A stretch of DNA of 7,962 nucleotides from contig CAJQQW010000147.1 of the NCBI GenBank assembly GCA_905480565.1, positions 1-7,962 of the forward strand. The letters are read 5' to 3'. The DNA comes from an uncultured Halioglobus sp. GTDB lineage: Bacteria > Pseudomonadota > Gammaproteobacteria > Pseudomonadales > Halieaceae. The notes under the pieces are model-generated. The model was not told where the DNA came from and made no database searches. It saw only the letters and a program-made list of their open reading frames with translations. The translations under genes were made by a program, and so were the position numbers. Each line of letters opens with the position of its first letter. Position 1 is the first letter of the stretch. Positions 1 through 6,597 of the stretch are shown one piece after another.

Positions 1-2
1 CG

Positions 3-95
3 TTGGTATTTGCGATTAAGGAAAAAATAAGCCTGCTGGCTGGCTTGGCGTTTCTGCTTGTGCTCTACCTTGGCACTGTCGAACCACCATGGTAG
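3..95 (+). CDS. C-terminal tail of a membrane protein (5'-truncated by window edge)
   Basis: An open frame enters from the left edge and stops with TAG at 93-95, leaving 30 visible residues. They hold a short charged stretch (KEK), then a hydrophobic segment (ISLLAGLAFLLVLYLG) that looks like a last transmembrane helix, and a short polar tail ending in EPPW. The stop overlaps the start of the DprE1-like gene by 7 bases (ATGGTAG), which suggests translational coupling in one operon. In a lipid-linked arabinose cluster the missing part could be a polytopic glycosyltransferase or transporter, but 30 residues cannot show the family. The reading frame and the overlap are seen; the operon membership and membrane nature are inferred. 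Confidence 0.55.
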   Translation: MVFAIKEKISLLAGLAFLLVLYLGTVEPPW

Positions 96-1387
96 CCCTT
101 GCTTCCTGGGGTAGGTTGGGTAGCTGGCAACATGAGGTAACGCAGCTGCACCGTGAAAAAGGCCTGGCACAGGTGCTGGCGGATTCCGCACCCGGTATCG
201 CCTATGGTATGGGACGCAGCTATGGTGACGTATGCCTTAATCCTGGTGGTGCCGCCTGGAAGACCCGCGGCCTGAATTGCTTCATACACTTTGACCCTGC
301 TAGCGGCGTGCTGGAATGCGAGTCAGGCGTGCTGCTGCAGGAAATCCAGGCGTTAACAGTGCCGCAGGGCTGGATGTTGCCGGTTACCCCAGGCACCCAG
401 TTTGTTACTCTTGGCGGCGCCGTTGCCAACGATGTGCATGGTAAGAATCATCATGCAATGGGGTCTTTTGGCGATCACTTGCAGCAGCTGACACTGGTGC
501 GCAGTGATGGCCAGGTCATCCACTGCGGGCCCGACCTGGAGCCGAGTTGGTTTGCCGCCACCGTCGGCGGTATGGGCCTGACCGGGGTAATCAGTCGGGT
601 GACGCTGGCACTGCGGCCGGTGCTTGGGCCCTGCCTTGATGTTGAATCTGTTCCCTATGCCAATCTGGATGAATTCTTTGAGCTGGCGGATGATTCAGAG
701 CGCGACTGGGAGTACACCGTGTCCTGGATCGATTGTCTGGCCAGGAAATCCCGGCGCGGAATCTTTTATCGCGCCAACCATTCTTCCGAGTCATCTTGCG
801 TTGCACGGCGCAGGCAAGGAATGCGCGTGCCTCTGACACCGCCCATCTCGCTGGTCAACCGGTTCTCCCTGCGTCCATTTAACGCTCTTTACTACCACCT
901 GAAAAAGTCCCGCGCCGGGCTCAGTAGGGAGCATTACCAGCCGTTTTTTTACCCATTGGACAGTATTACAGACTGGAACCGGATGTACGGCCCAAACGGT
1001 TTTTACCAGTACCAGTGCGTTCTGCCACCTGAACAGCGCAAGGACGGTATTGAGGCTATCCTGTCCGAGATAGCGTGTTCCAACACCGGTTCTTTCCTGG
1101 CGGTGCTGAAAACTTTTGGCCAGCGCGAGGCTCTGGGCATGCTGAGTTTTCCGTGTCCTGGGGTGACCCTGGCTTTAGATTTCCCCAACCGCGGTGCTAC
1201 GACGCTTGCGCTCATGTCGCGCCTCGACAGGATTGTCGCTGCGGCTGGCGGCCGGCTCTACGCGGCGAAGGACGCCTGTATGTCACGGGATCTGTTTACA
1301 TCGGGCTACCCCGGCATCGCCGGGTTCGCCGCTTTTCGTGATCCAGGTATTAGCTCCGCTCTTTCTCGTCGACTGTTGGGAAGCTAG
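89..1387 (+). CDS. dprE1: DprE1-like FAD-dependent polyprenylphosphoryl-ribose 2'-oxidase
   Basis: A 432-residue FAD-binding oxidoreductase of the vanillyl-alcohol-oxidase fold, close to DprE1 (Rv3790) in motifs and a little shorter. DprE1 oxidises the C2 hydroxyl of decaprenylphosphoryl-beta-D-ribose to the 2-keto intermediate, the first half of epimerisation to arabinose. Visible motifs in order are WGR (7-9), GMGRSYGD (40-47) and PGTQFVTLGGA (101-111), all in the FAD domain, then HGKNHH (117-122), FYQYQ (305-309), K341, and the C-terminal LYAAKD with K394, aligning with the essential Lys418 of the mycobacterial enzyme. The residue aligning with mycobacterial Cys387, target of benzothiazinones, is Ala362 in LALDFP. 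The ATG at 89 fits because WGR lies near the N-terminus as in DprE1; no strong Shine-Dalgarno is visible, consistent with coupling to the preceding gene. The stop lies 10 bases before the DprE2-like start. The lipid carrier used here is unknown. Confidence 0.94.
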   Translation: MVALASWGRLGSWQHEVTQLHREKGLAQVLADSAPGIAYGMGRSYGDVCLNPGGAAWKTRGLNCFIHFDPASGVLECESGVLLQEIQALTVPQGWMLPVTPGTQFVTLGGAVANDVHGKNHHAMGSFGDHLQQLTLVRSDGQVIHCGPDLEPSWFAATVGGMGLTGVISRVTLALRPVLGPCLDVESVPYANLDEFFELADDSERDWEYTVSWIDCLARKSRRGIFYRANHSSESSCVARRRQGMRVPLTPPISLVNRFSLRPFNALYYHLKKSRAGLSREHYQPFFYPLDSITDWNRMYGPNGFYQYQCVLPPEQRKDGIEAILSEIACSNTGSFLAVLKTFGQREALGMLSFPCPGVTLALDFPNRGATTLALMSRLDRIVAAAGGRLYAAKDACMSRDLFTSGYPGIAGFAAFRDPGISSALSRRLLGS

Positions 1388-1397
1388 AATCAGTGCT

Positions 1398-2144
1398 ATG
1401 GAATTGAAAAATATTGTAATTATCGGCGCTACCTCGTCTATCGCGCAGCACTGCGCGCGGCACTGGTTGGCTAAACCTTGCTGTGTGCTGCTGGTGGGCC
1501 GCAGCGAGGAACGCCTGGCCCGAGTAGCGGATGACCTGCGGGTGCGCTCGCCGCAGTCTGAGATCAGCTTCGCGACGCTCGATTTTCTTGATCCGTTAGC
1601 GGTTGAATCACTGGTTCGTAACGCCGTCACCCCAAGCTCCATAGACCTGGCGCTGATAGCCCACGGGGACCTTCCGGATCAGGAACAGGTGCAGCGGGAT
1701 TTGGCGGGATGCCGGGATGCGCTGGCCTTGAATGCTATATCTCCGGCGCTTTTTGCCGAGGCGCTGGTGTGTAAGATGGAGCAGACGGGCGGGGGGCAGC
1801 TGGTGGTGATTGGCTCTGTTGCTGGTGATAGGGGCCGCAAATCCAACTACATTTATGGCTCTGCTAAGGCCTTGCTGGACCGCTATGTGCAGGGTCTGCA
1901 ACACCGATTCTCCGGGTCGGCAATAACAGTGACTTTGGTCAAACCCGGGCCTACCAGCACGCCGATGACCGCGCATCTGGGTGACGCTGGCCCCGGCTTG
2001 GCTCCAGTCGAGTCCGTGGCGCAATGTATTGTGCAGGGTGTGGGCAAGGGTAAGCTGGTAATTTATGCGCCTGGTAAGTGGGCGCTGATCATGATGGTGA
2101 TCAGGCACTTACCCCGCTTCATTTTCAACAAGCTGGATATATGA
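1398..2144 (+). CDS. dprE2: DprE2-like short-chain reductase (2'-keto to arabinose)
   Basis: A 248-residue classical short-chain dehydrogenase/reductase, about the length of DprE2 (Rv3791, 254 residues). DprE2 reduces the 2-keto product of DprE1 with a nicotinamide cofactor to give decaprenylphosphoryl-beta-D-arabinose. The N-terminal Rossmann motif is GATSSIA (10-16), the variant typical of DprE2-type proteins rather than TGxxxGIG. VGRSEERL (33-40) follows the second strand. N112 (LNAISP), S140 (VIGSVAGDRG) and Y153/K157 (YGSAK) form the catalytic set, and PGPTSTPM (183-190) is the usual segment after the active site. The frame is open further upstream to 1194, but the ATG at 1398 puts the Rossmann motif at residue 10 and avoids overlap with the DprE1-like gene, so the longer start is unlikely. 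The gene lies directly behind dprE1 as in mycobacteria. Confidence 0.92.
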   Translation: MELKNIVIIGATSSIAQHCARHWLAKPCCVLLVGRSEERLARVADDLRVRSPQSEISFATLDFLDPLAVESLVRNAVTPSSIDLALIAHGDLPDQEQVQRDLAGCRDALALNAISPALFAEALVCKMEQTGGGQLVVIGSVAGDRGRKSNYIYGSAKALLDRYVQGLQHRFSGSAITVTLVKPGPTSTPMTAHLGDAGPGLAPVESVAQCIVQGVGKGKLVIYAPGKWALIMMVIRHLPRFIFNKLDI

Positions 2145-2174
2145 CTGTTTTAATGTGCAGGCGGTACCGTAAAA

Positions 2175-3122
2175 GTGACTAGTCTTTTGAGTGATAAAAT
2201 TGTACTGGCAGGCGGTGCCGGGCTGGTTGGCCAGAACCTCGTTGTGCGCCTGAAGGAAAAGGGTTACACACAACTGGTAGTACTGGATAAGCATCAGGCC
2301 AACCTGGCAATCCTGGAGCACCTCCATCCCGACGTGCTGGTCGAGTGTGCAGATTTGTCGCAGCCGGGCCGGTGGCAGCAGCACATCGCCAGCGCCGATG
2401 TGGTGGTGATGCTGCAGGCGCAGATCGGTGGCAATCGTTACGCCGAGTTTGAGCACAATAATATTGACGCGACGCGCCTTGTGCTCGCCGCCATCGATAA
2501 TGATGGCGGGCCCTATCTGGTCCATATCAGTTCCTCGGTGGTCATGTCAGTCGCCGACGATTTTTACTCGCAGACCAAGCGGCAGCAGGAACAGATAGTA
2601 TTGGACAGCGGTCTGCCGTGCCCTGTATTGCGGCCGACTCTGATGTATGGATGGTTTGATCGCAAGCACCTCGGCTGGTTGTCCCGTTTTATGAAGAAAC
2701 TGCCGCTGTTCCCGGTCCCAGGTAGCGGCAGGTATATGCGCCAGCCGCTGTACGTGGGTGATTTCTGTAATATCATCATGAGCTGCATTGAGCAGAGGCG
2801 GGCTGGAGGGGTCTTTAATATATCCGGCCAGGAGCAGGTCGATTACATCGATATAATCCGTGAAATCAAACGCACTACAGGATCCCGTTCTCGGATTGTG
2901 CATGTTCCCTACTGGCTGTTTCATTCACTCTTGGCCACCTGGGCGCTGTTTGACAGAAATCCGCCTTTCACCACACAACAGTTGGCGGCGCTGTGCGCTG
3001 ATGATGAGTTCGAAGTTATCGACTGGCCTGAAATCTTCGCCGTGCGCTCAACGCCTTTTAAGGAGGCGGTCGATGAAACCTTTAATCATCAGTCATATAG
3101 CCAGGTCGCGCTGGAGTTCTGA
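2175..3122 (+). CDS. NAD-dependent epimerase/dehydratase (extended SDR)
   Basis: A complete 315-residue extended short-chain dehydrogenase of the sugar-nucleotide epimerase/dehydratase type. The Rossmann motif GGAGLVGQN lies at 13-21. An acidic residue ends strand 2 (D38 in VVLDKH), which favours NAD over NADP. HISSSVVMS (117-125) is the active-site serine strand, Y131/K135 (YSQTK) are the catalytic pair, and LRPTLMYG (152-159) and the C-terminal half form the substrate domain. Family members act on nucleoside-diphosphate sugars; the substrate cannot be read from the sequence, and a lipid-linked sugar is possible. The start is GTG at 2175, with an AGGCGG-like Shine-Dalgarno about 10 bases upstream; the 30-base gap before it is the widest inside the operon. 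It is followed after 2 bases by the FAD oxidoreductase gene, suggesting the two work together. It is not part of the known DprE1/DprE2 route. Confidence 0.88.
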   Translation: MTSLLSDKIVLAGGAGLVGQNLVVRLKEKGYTQLVVLDKHQANLAILEHLHPDVLVECADLSQPGRWQQHIASADVVVMLQAQIGGNRYAEFEHNNIDATRLVLAAIDNDGGPYLVHISSSVVMSVADDFYSQTKRQQEQIVLDSGLPCPVLRPTLMYGWFDRKHLGWLSRFMKKLPLFPVPGSGRYMRQPLYVGDFCNIIMSCIEQRRAGGVFNISGQEQVDYIDIIREIKRTTGSRSRIVHVPYWLFHSLLATWALFDRNPPFTTQQLAALCADDEFEVIDWPEIFAVRSTPFKEAVDETFNHQSYSQVALEF

Positions 3123-3124
3123 CC

Positions 3125-4411
3125 ATGAGTAAACGCGTAGCCGTTCTCGGTGCAGGCCCTATGGGCCTGGCGGCGTCCTATGAACTGGTCAGGCAGGGGT
3201 ATAGGCCGGTCATTTTTGAGGCGGATGACCGCGTTGGCGGCATGACGGCGGCGTTTGATTTTTCAGGCACGAGCATAGAGCGTTACTACCATTTCCACTG
3301 CACCTCCGATTCCGGCTTCCTGCAAATGCTGGAGGAGCTCGGCATAGCGGACAAGATGCACTGGATAGAAACTAAAATGGCCTATTGGTACCGGGGTAAA
3401 CTGCAGCCTTGGGGTAACCCTATCGCGCTATTAAAGTTTGATGGCCTGGGTTTGGTCGCAAAAATCCGCTACGGCCTGTTCGCTTTCCTGTGTACCAAAA
3501 GGAATGATTGGCGGCCACTGGATAACGTCAACGCCAAAGAGTGGATCATGCGTTGGGTGGGCACCCAGGCCTATGAAGTCATGTGGGAGCGTCTGTTTGC
3601 CTACAAGTTCCACCATTTCACCGACAATCTTTCCGCCGCTTGGATATGGAGCCGGATTCGCCGCCTGGGTCGTTCGCGCTATAACCTGTTTAAGGAGAAA
3701 CTGGGCTACCTGGAGCATGGCTCGCAAACTTTCCTCAACGCGGCCGCCGCCTATATCGAAGCTCATGGTGGCGAGATCCGCCTGCAATCTGCGGTGACCC
3801 AAGTACATATTCGCGATGGCGCGATATACGCGGTCGAGAGCAATGGTTTGGTGGAAGAGTTTGACCGGGTCATCAGTACGATTCCGCTGCCTTATGTGCC
3901 GCGCCTGATCCCCGATCTTCCCGATGCGATACTGGATGCATTTCGCTCGGTCAACAACATTGCGGTGGTGTGCGTTATCGTCAAGCTGGCGAAACCGCTG
4001 TCTGAAAATTTCTGGGTCAATATCAACGACCCGCACATGGATATTCCTGGCCTTGTTGAATACACCAACCTGCAGCCGCTTGATCACCACGTGGTTTACG
4101 TGCCTTACTATTTGCCGGGCGACCACCCGAGTTTTGCTGAGCCCGATGAGTGGTTTAACGAGCGGGTATGCGGCTATCTCAAGACCATAAATCCTGCGCT
4201 TACGGAACAGGATATTATCGATGTGCGCAGCAGCCGTTATAGATTTGCCCAGCCTATCTGTGAGCCGGGTTTCAGTCAGAAGTTGCCGTCGATGCAGCTT
4301 CCGATCAAAGGCTTGTGGGTGGCAGATACTTCCTACTACTATCCTGAGGATAGGGGTATATCCGAGAGCATTGATTTAGGCCGCAGGCTGGCGTCTATGG
4401 CTATTGCGTGA
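3125..4411 (+). CDS. FAD-dependent oxidoreductase, amine-oxidase/HemY/UGM-like fold
   Basis: A complete 428-residue flavoprotein. The N-terminus has the dinucleotide-binding motif VLGAGPMGL (7-15), an acidic residue for the ribose (E32 in IFEA) and the DRVGGM signature (35-40), all typical of the amine oxidase / protoporphyrinogen oxidase / UDP-galactopyranose mutase superfamily. RYYHFHCTSD (53-62) sits where UDP-galactopyranose mutases carry their GPHxFHT segment. The C-terminal FAD motif is GLWVADTSYYYPEDRGISES (397-416). Superfamily members include oxidases, desaturases and the non-redox sugar ring mutase, so the reaction cannot be set from sequence; the setting favours a sugar or polyprenyl-linked substrate. 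A GGAG Shine-Dalgarno at 3113-3116 is 8 bases from the ATG. The gene starts 2 bases after the epimerase stop and its own stop overlaps the GtrA start (GTGA). No signal peptide or membrane helix is evident. Confidence 0.86.
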   Translation: MSKRVAVLGAGPMGLAASYELVRQGYRPVIFEADDRVGGMTAAFDFSGTSIERYYHFHCTSDSGFLQMLEELGIADKMHWIETKMAYWYRGKLQPWGNPIALLKFDGLGLVAKIRYGLFAFLCTKRNDWRPLDNVNAKEWIMRWVGTQAYEVMWERLFAYKFHHFTDNLSAAWIWSRIRRLGRSRYNLFKEKLGYLEHGSQTFLNAAAAYIEAHGGEIRLQSAVTQVHIRDGAIYAVESNGLVEEFDRVISTIPLPYVPRLIPDLPDAILDAFRSVNNIAVVCVIVKLAKPLSENFWVNINDPHMDIPGLVEYTNLQPLDHHVVYVPYYLPGDHPSFAEPDEWFNERVCGYLKTINPALTEQDIIDVRSSRYRFAQPICEPGFSQKLPSMQLPIKGLWVADTSYYYPEDRGISESIDLGRRLASMAIA

Positions 4412-4821
4412 TTAAGCTTTTCCTATCCAAGCAGTTTGCCGGATTTTTGCTGGTGGGAGGGTTGGCAGCGCTTCTTCACTGGCTAGCCCGTATCATGTTG
4501 AGCCTTACCATGCCCTATTACTGGGCGGTATTTTTCGCCTACGCTGTCGGCATGGCTATCGCCTTTGCATTGAATAGCCTTTACGTTTTTCCCAAATCGG
4601 ATAAACCGACCCGCAAACAGGCCCGGGATTTCCTGGCGATCAACCTGATATTTTTGCCTGTCGTATGGTTTTCCTCCCTGTGGTTGAACGAGTGGCTCAC
4701 GGGACACGGTGTTCTGCAGTACTCCGAAGAGGTCGCCCATGGCATTGCAATCACGCTGCCTGTAATGGCATCATTCCTGCTCTACAAATTCTTCGCGTTC
4801 AGTGAAAAGTATTATGGATGA
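4408..4821 (+). CDS. GtrA-family four-helix membrane protein (candidate lipid-sugar flippase)
   Basis: A 137-residue, strongly hydrophobic protein with four predicted transmembrane segments, roughly 10-31, 37-61, 74-93 and 110-132, and a basic loop (KSDKPTRKQARD) between helices 2 and 3. Size, topology, the ALNSLYVF segment ending helix 2 and the LLYKFFAFSEKYYG C-terminus match the GtrA family. GtrA proteins are implicated in moving or presenting polyprenyl-phosphate-linked sugars across the inner membrane. In Mycobacterium tuberculosis the GtrA-like Rv3789 lies next to dprE1/dprE2 and has been proposed as a decaprenylphosphoryl-arabinose flippase or an anchor for arabinosyltransferase; the same linkage here supports a related job. 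It starts with GTG overlapping the preceding stop by 4 bases and overlaps the methyltransferase gene by 8 bases. Family assignment is firm; the substrate is inferred. Confidence 0.86.
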   Translation: MIKLFLSKQFAGFLLVGGLAALLHWLARIMLSLTMPYYWAVFFAYAVGMAIAFALNSLYVFPKSDKPTRKQARDFLAINLIFLPVVWFSSLWLNEWLTGHGVLQYSEEVAHGIAITLPVMASFLLYKFFAFSEKYYG

Positions 4822-5497
4822 TAAGCATCTGGCTGAGCTATACCGGAACCGCTTCGCGGAACGGGAGCTAGACAGGAAAAATGCTATCTGGAAAGTCATC
4901 TGCTCCAACTATTTTCAGCAATTCGTGGCGCCTTCGGATACCGTGGTGGATGTGGCTTGTGGCTATGGTGAATTCATCAATAATATCGCCGCAGGAAATA
5001 AGATTGGGGTCGATCTCAACCCCGATTCCGAGCGACAACTGGCAGAAGACGTTCGCTTTATCTCTCTCAGCGCTACAGAAATAGCCTCGCAACTGCAGGG
5101 GCAGGCCGATGTGGTATTCACCTCAAACTTTCTGGAGCACCTGCCGGACAAGGGAGCACTGGAGCGCCTGCTGGACGGGATACTGCTGACCCTAAAGCCC
5201 GGTGGATGCTACTTGATCATGGGCCCCAATCTGCGTTACCTGCCCGGTGAGTACTGGGATTTTTACGATCATCACCTGGGCCTCACTCACGCGTCGCTAT
5301 GTGAGATCTTGGCAATAAAGGGCTTCGAGATCGAACGCTGCGTGGATCGCTTCCTGCCCTACACTACCCAGGGTGCATTGCCCACGCACCCGCTTTTAGT
5401 TCGCGCCTACCTCGCATGGCCGCTGGCTTGGCGGTTTCTCGGGAAACAGTTTTTGATCGTTGCTCGCAAGTCTGCCGGGGATGCCAAGTCCACTTGA
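4814..5497 (+). CDS. Class I SAM-dependent methyltransferase
   Basis: A 227-residue Rossmann-fold methyltransferase. Motif I is VVDVACGYGEF (44-54), which binds S-adenosylmethionine. The acidic residue after strand 2 is D67 (IGVDLNPD). FTSNFLEHLPD (102-112) is the strand-4 region, LKPGG (127-131) precedes strand 5, and a DHHLGLTHASL segment (152-162) followed by a helix resembles methyltransferases of surface-glycan clusters. The substrate is unknown; as last gene of the operon it may methylate the sugar made or carried by the upstream enzymes. I chose the ATG at 4814, overlapping the GtrA stop by 8 bases; a GTG at 4802 would add four residues (MKSI) and is possible. No convincing rho-independent terminator is seen in the 116 bases between this stop and the convergent bfr stop. 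Confidence 0.88.
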   Translation: MDDKHLAELYRNRFAERELDRKNAIWKVICSNYFQQFVAPSDTVVDVACGYGEFINNIAAGNKIGVDLNPDSERQLAEDVRFISLSATEIASQLQGQADVVFTSNFLEHLPDKGALERLLDGILLTLKPGGCYLIMGPNLRYLPGEYWDFYDHHLGLTHASLCEILAIKGFEIERCVDRFLPYTTQGALPTHPLLVRAYLAWPLAWRFLGKQFLIVARKSAGDAKST

Positions 5498-5613
5498 GGG
5501 GGCATGCATGCTTGAGCACTAGCGTGGCAGGCTCAAAAGCCAGAGGATGGACTAAGGGGCGGCGGTGGTCAGTGCACACCTCATACAAAGACAGTGATGT
5601 GCATCGACGTTTT

Positions 5614-6090
5614 TCAAGATGCGTCGTCTATCGCGCTCTGCAGGTAATTTTGCAGACCGACTTTCTCGATGAGGCCCAGCTGGGTTTCAATCCAGTCCAC
5701 GTGCTCTTCCTCGGACTCGAGGATGTCTTCGAGCAGTTCCCGCGACACGTAATCCTTTACTGACTCACAGTAGGCGATGGCCTCCCTGAGGTCGGGAATC
5801 GCTATCATTTCCAGCTGCAAGTCGCATTTTAGCATTTCTGCGGTATTTTCGCCGATAAGCAGTTTGCCTAAATCCTGCAGATTGGGCAGACCTTCGAGAA
5901 ACAGGATGCGTTCGGTGAGCTTGTCCGCGTGCTTCATTTCGTCGATAGATTCTTCATACTCGTGTTCGGCCAGCTCCTTCAGGCCCCAGTCTTTGTACAT
6001 ACGTGAGTGCAGGAAATACTGGTTGATCGCTACGAGCTCGTTGCCCAGGATTTTGTTGAGATGTTCAATGACTTTTGCATCGCCTTTCAT
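5614..6090 (-). CDS. bfr: Bacterioferritin, heme-binding type
   Basis: A complete 158-residue bacterioferritin, the usual family length. It oxidises Fe(II) and stores it as a ferric mineral inside a 24-subunit cytoplasmic shell. All six ferroxidase ligands are at the standard positions: E18, E51, H54, E94, E127 and H130. The heme ligand M52 is present, so the subunit should bind heme between paired subunits. The N-terminus [12 protein letters not shown] and the [20 protein letters not shown] segment (32-51) are typical. A purine-rich GAGAG lies about 7 bases before the ATG as a weak Shine-Dalgarno. The gene is convergent with the sugar operon and divergent from the HAD-UbiA gene. It has no obvious link to the arabinose pathway and interrupts it. 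I saw no bacterioferritin-associated ferredoxin gene next to it. Confidence 0.97.
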   Translation of the reverse strand: MKGDAKVIEHLNKILGNELVAINQYFLHSRMYKDWGLKELAEHEYEESIDEMKHADKLTERILFLEGLPNLQDLGKLLIGENTAEMLKCDLQLEMIAIPDLREAIAYCESVKDYVSRELLEDILESEEEHVDWIETQLGLIEKVGLQNYLQSAIDDAS

Positions 6091-6148
6091 GGTGTAACTC
6101 TCGCTCTCGTAAAGATGCGCAGTATGCGACGAGCGCAGCGCTTCGTCA

Positions 6149-6177
6149 ATTATAAGCTATTGATTTATAAGGATTAA
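6149..6177 (-). promoter_or_regulatory. Putative sigma70 promoter of bfr
   Basis: Read on the minus strand, a perfect TATAAT -10 (6149-6154) is preceded by a 17-base spacer and a weak -35, TTAATC (6172-6177, three matches to TTGACA). It would start transcription near 6142, giving an untranslated leader of about 50 bases before the bfr ATG. The -10 and spacing are good; the weak -35 suggests help from an activator or an extended site. Inferred from sequence only. Confidence 0.5.
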
Positions 6178-6538
6178 TGAGAATGAAAATCAGCGCCATT
6201 CGCAGTTATGTCACCCCGTGAGTGCCCTGGTTATCTCGATGACCAGCGAGACGTTTTGAGTCCATGCCCAACTATAATAACGCGCGTTTGGCGAGGGTGC
6301 GTACTTGGAAACCGGTCGTCCGATCCCGAGCCGAATATGAGCGGTATTCTCTTCGCAAACGGGAAGATGCAAACCACCCAAACTTTTGATGGAAACGGTT
6401 TGGCAACGTTTTTGAAAAAACAGAATATTCAGAATGTGACTGGACAAAGGGGTGAGTGTCGGCGATGCTAAGCGATGAGTTTGGCTTTATTGAGCGCCAT
6501 TACTGAAACAATAAGAATGGTGCTGGGGCATTAATCCT
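6170..6538. repeat. Pair of 10-base inverted repeats bounding the intergenic stretch
   Basis: AGGATTAATG at 6170-6179 is exactly repeated in inverse orientation as CATTAATCCT at 6529-6538. The arms enclose a 349-base interior and nearly coincide with the edges of the AT-rich gap. The left arm overlaps the bfr -35 and Fur-like box; the right arm lies about 60 bases before the HAD-UbiA start. They could be sites for one shared regulator, ends of a small decayed element, or chance. No target-site duplication is obvious outside the arms. Confidence 0.3.
6178..6192. promoter_or_regulatory. Fur-box-like 7-1-7 site upstream of bfr
   Basis: TGAGAATGAAAATCA matches the Fur 7-1-7 consensus (TGATAAT, one base, ATTATCA) at 11 of 14 defined positions, with conserved outer TGA and TCA. 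It abuts the putative bfr -35 on its upstream side. Bacterioferritin genes are commonly iron-controlled, so a Fur site here is plausible, acting either as operator or as an activator site. The region is AT-rich, so a chance match is possible. Confidence 0.35.
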
Positions 6539-6597
6539 AGATTGTCATATGCTGGTGAACACTCCAATAGATTTAATCGTGGGATATAACTGTTAAT
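6193..6597. other. Intergenic region without a convincing gene
   Basis: About 400 bases between the bfr control region and the HAD-UbiA start. It is visibly AT-richer than the flanking genes. Both strands hold short open frames (for example 6208-6471 on + and 6211-6447 on -), but none has a recognisable domain or a good ribosome site. Small sequence features seen are a 10-base palindrome AACGCGCGTT (6279-6288), an 8-base palindrome GAATATTC (6423-6430) inside two direct CAGAAT copies (6421-6426 and 6430-6435), and one arm of a 10-base inverted repeat (6529-6538). No tRNA, terminator with a T-run, or clear promoter for the downstream gene was found. Confidence 0.6.

Noticed and set aside
1194..1397. 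Upstream extension of the DprE2-like frame
   Set aside because: Overlaps the conserved C-terminus of the DprE1-like gene in another frame and would put 68 unrelated residues before the Rossmann motif.
1608..2108. Minus-strand open frame of 166 codons
   Set aside because: Antisense to the DprE2-like gene, with no recognisable motif.
3431..4126. Minus-strand open frame of 231 codons
   Set aside because: Antisense to the FAD oxidoreductase gene; no domain or motif, and the sense frame is clearly coding.
5512..5536. Inverted repeat TTGAGC/GCTCAA as terminator between the operon and bfr
   Set aside because: Only a 6-bp stem with a 13-base loop and no following T-run on either strand.
6184..6222. 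12-codon frame MKISAIRSYVTP with an AAGGA 10 bases upstream
   Set aside because: It resembles the start of an enolase-superfamily protein, but no frame continues after the stop and it overlaps the Fur-like box; too short to call a gene or pseudogene.
6273..6278. Perfect TATAAT on the + strand as promoter for HAD-UbiA
   Set aside because: No -35 at 16-18 bases upstream, and it lies over 300 bases before the start codon.
6515..6535. TGGTGCTGGGGC as a sigma54 -24/-12 promoter
   Set aside because: The GG-to-GC spacing is wrong for a -24/-12 element.
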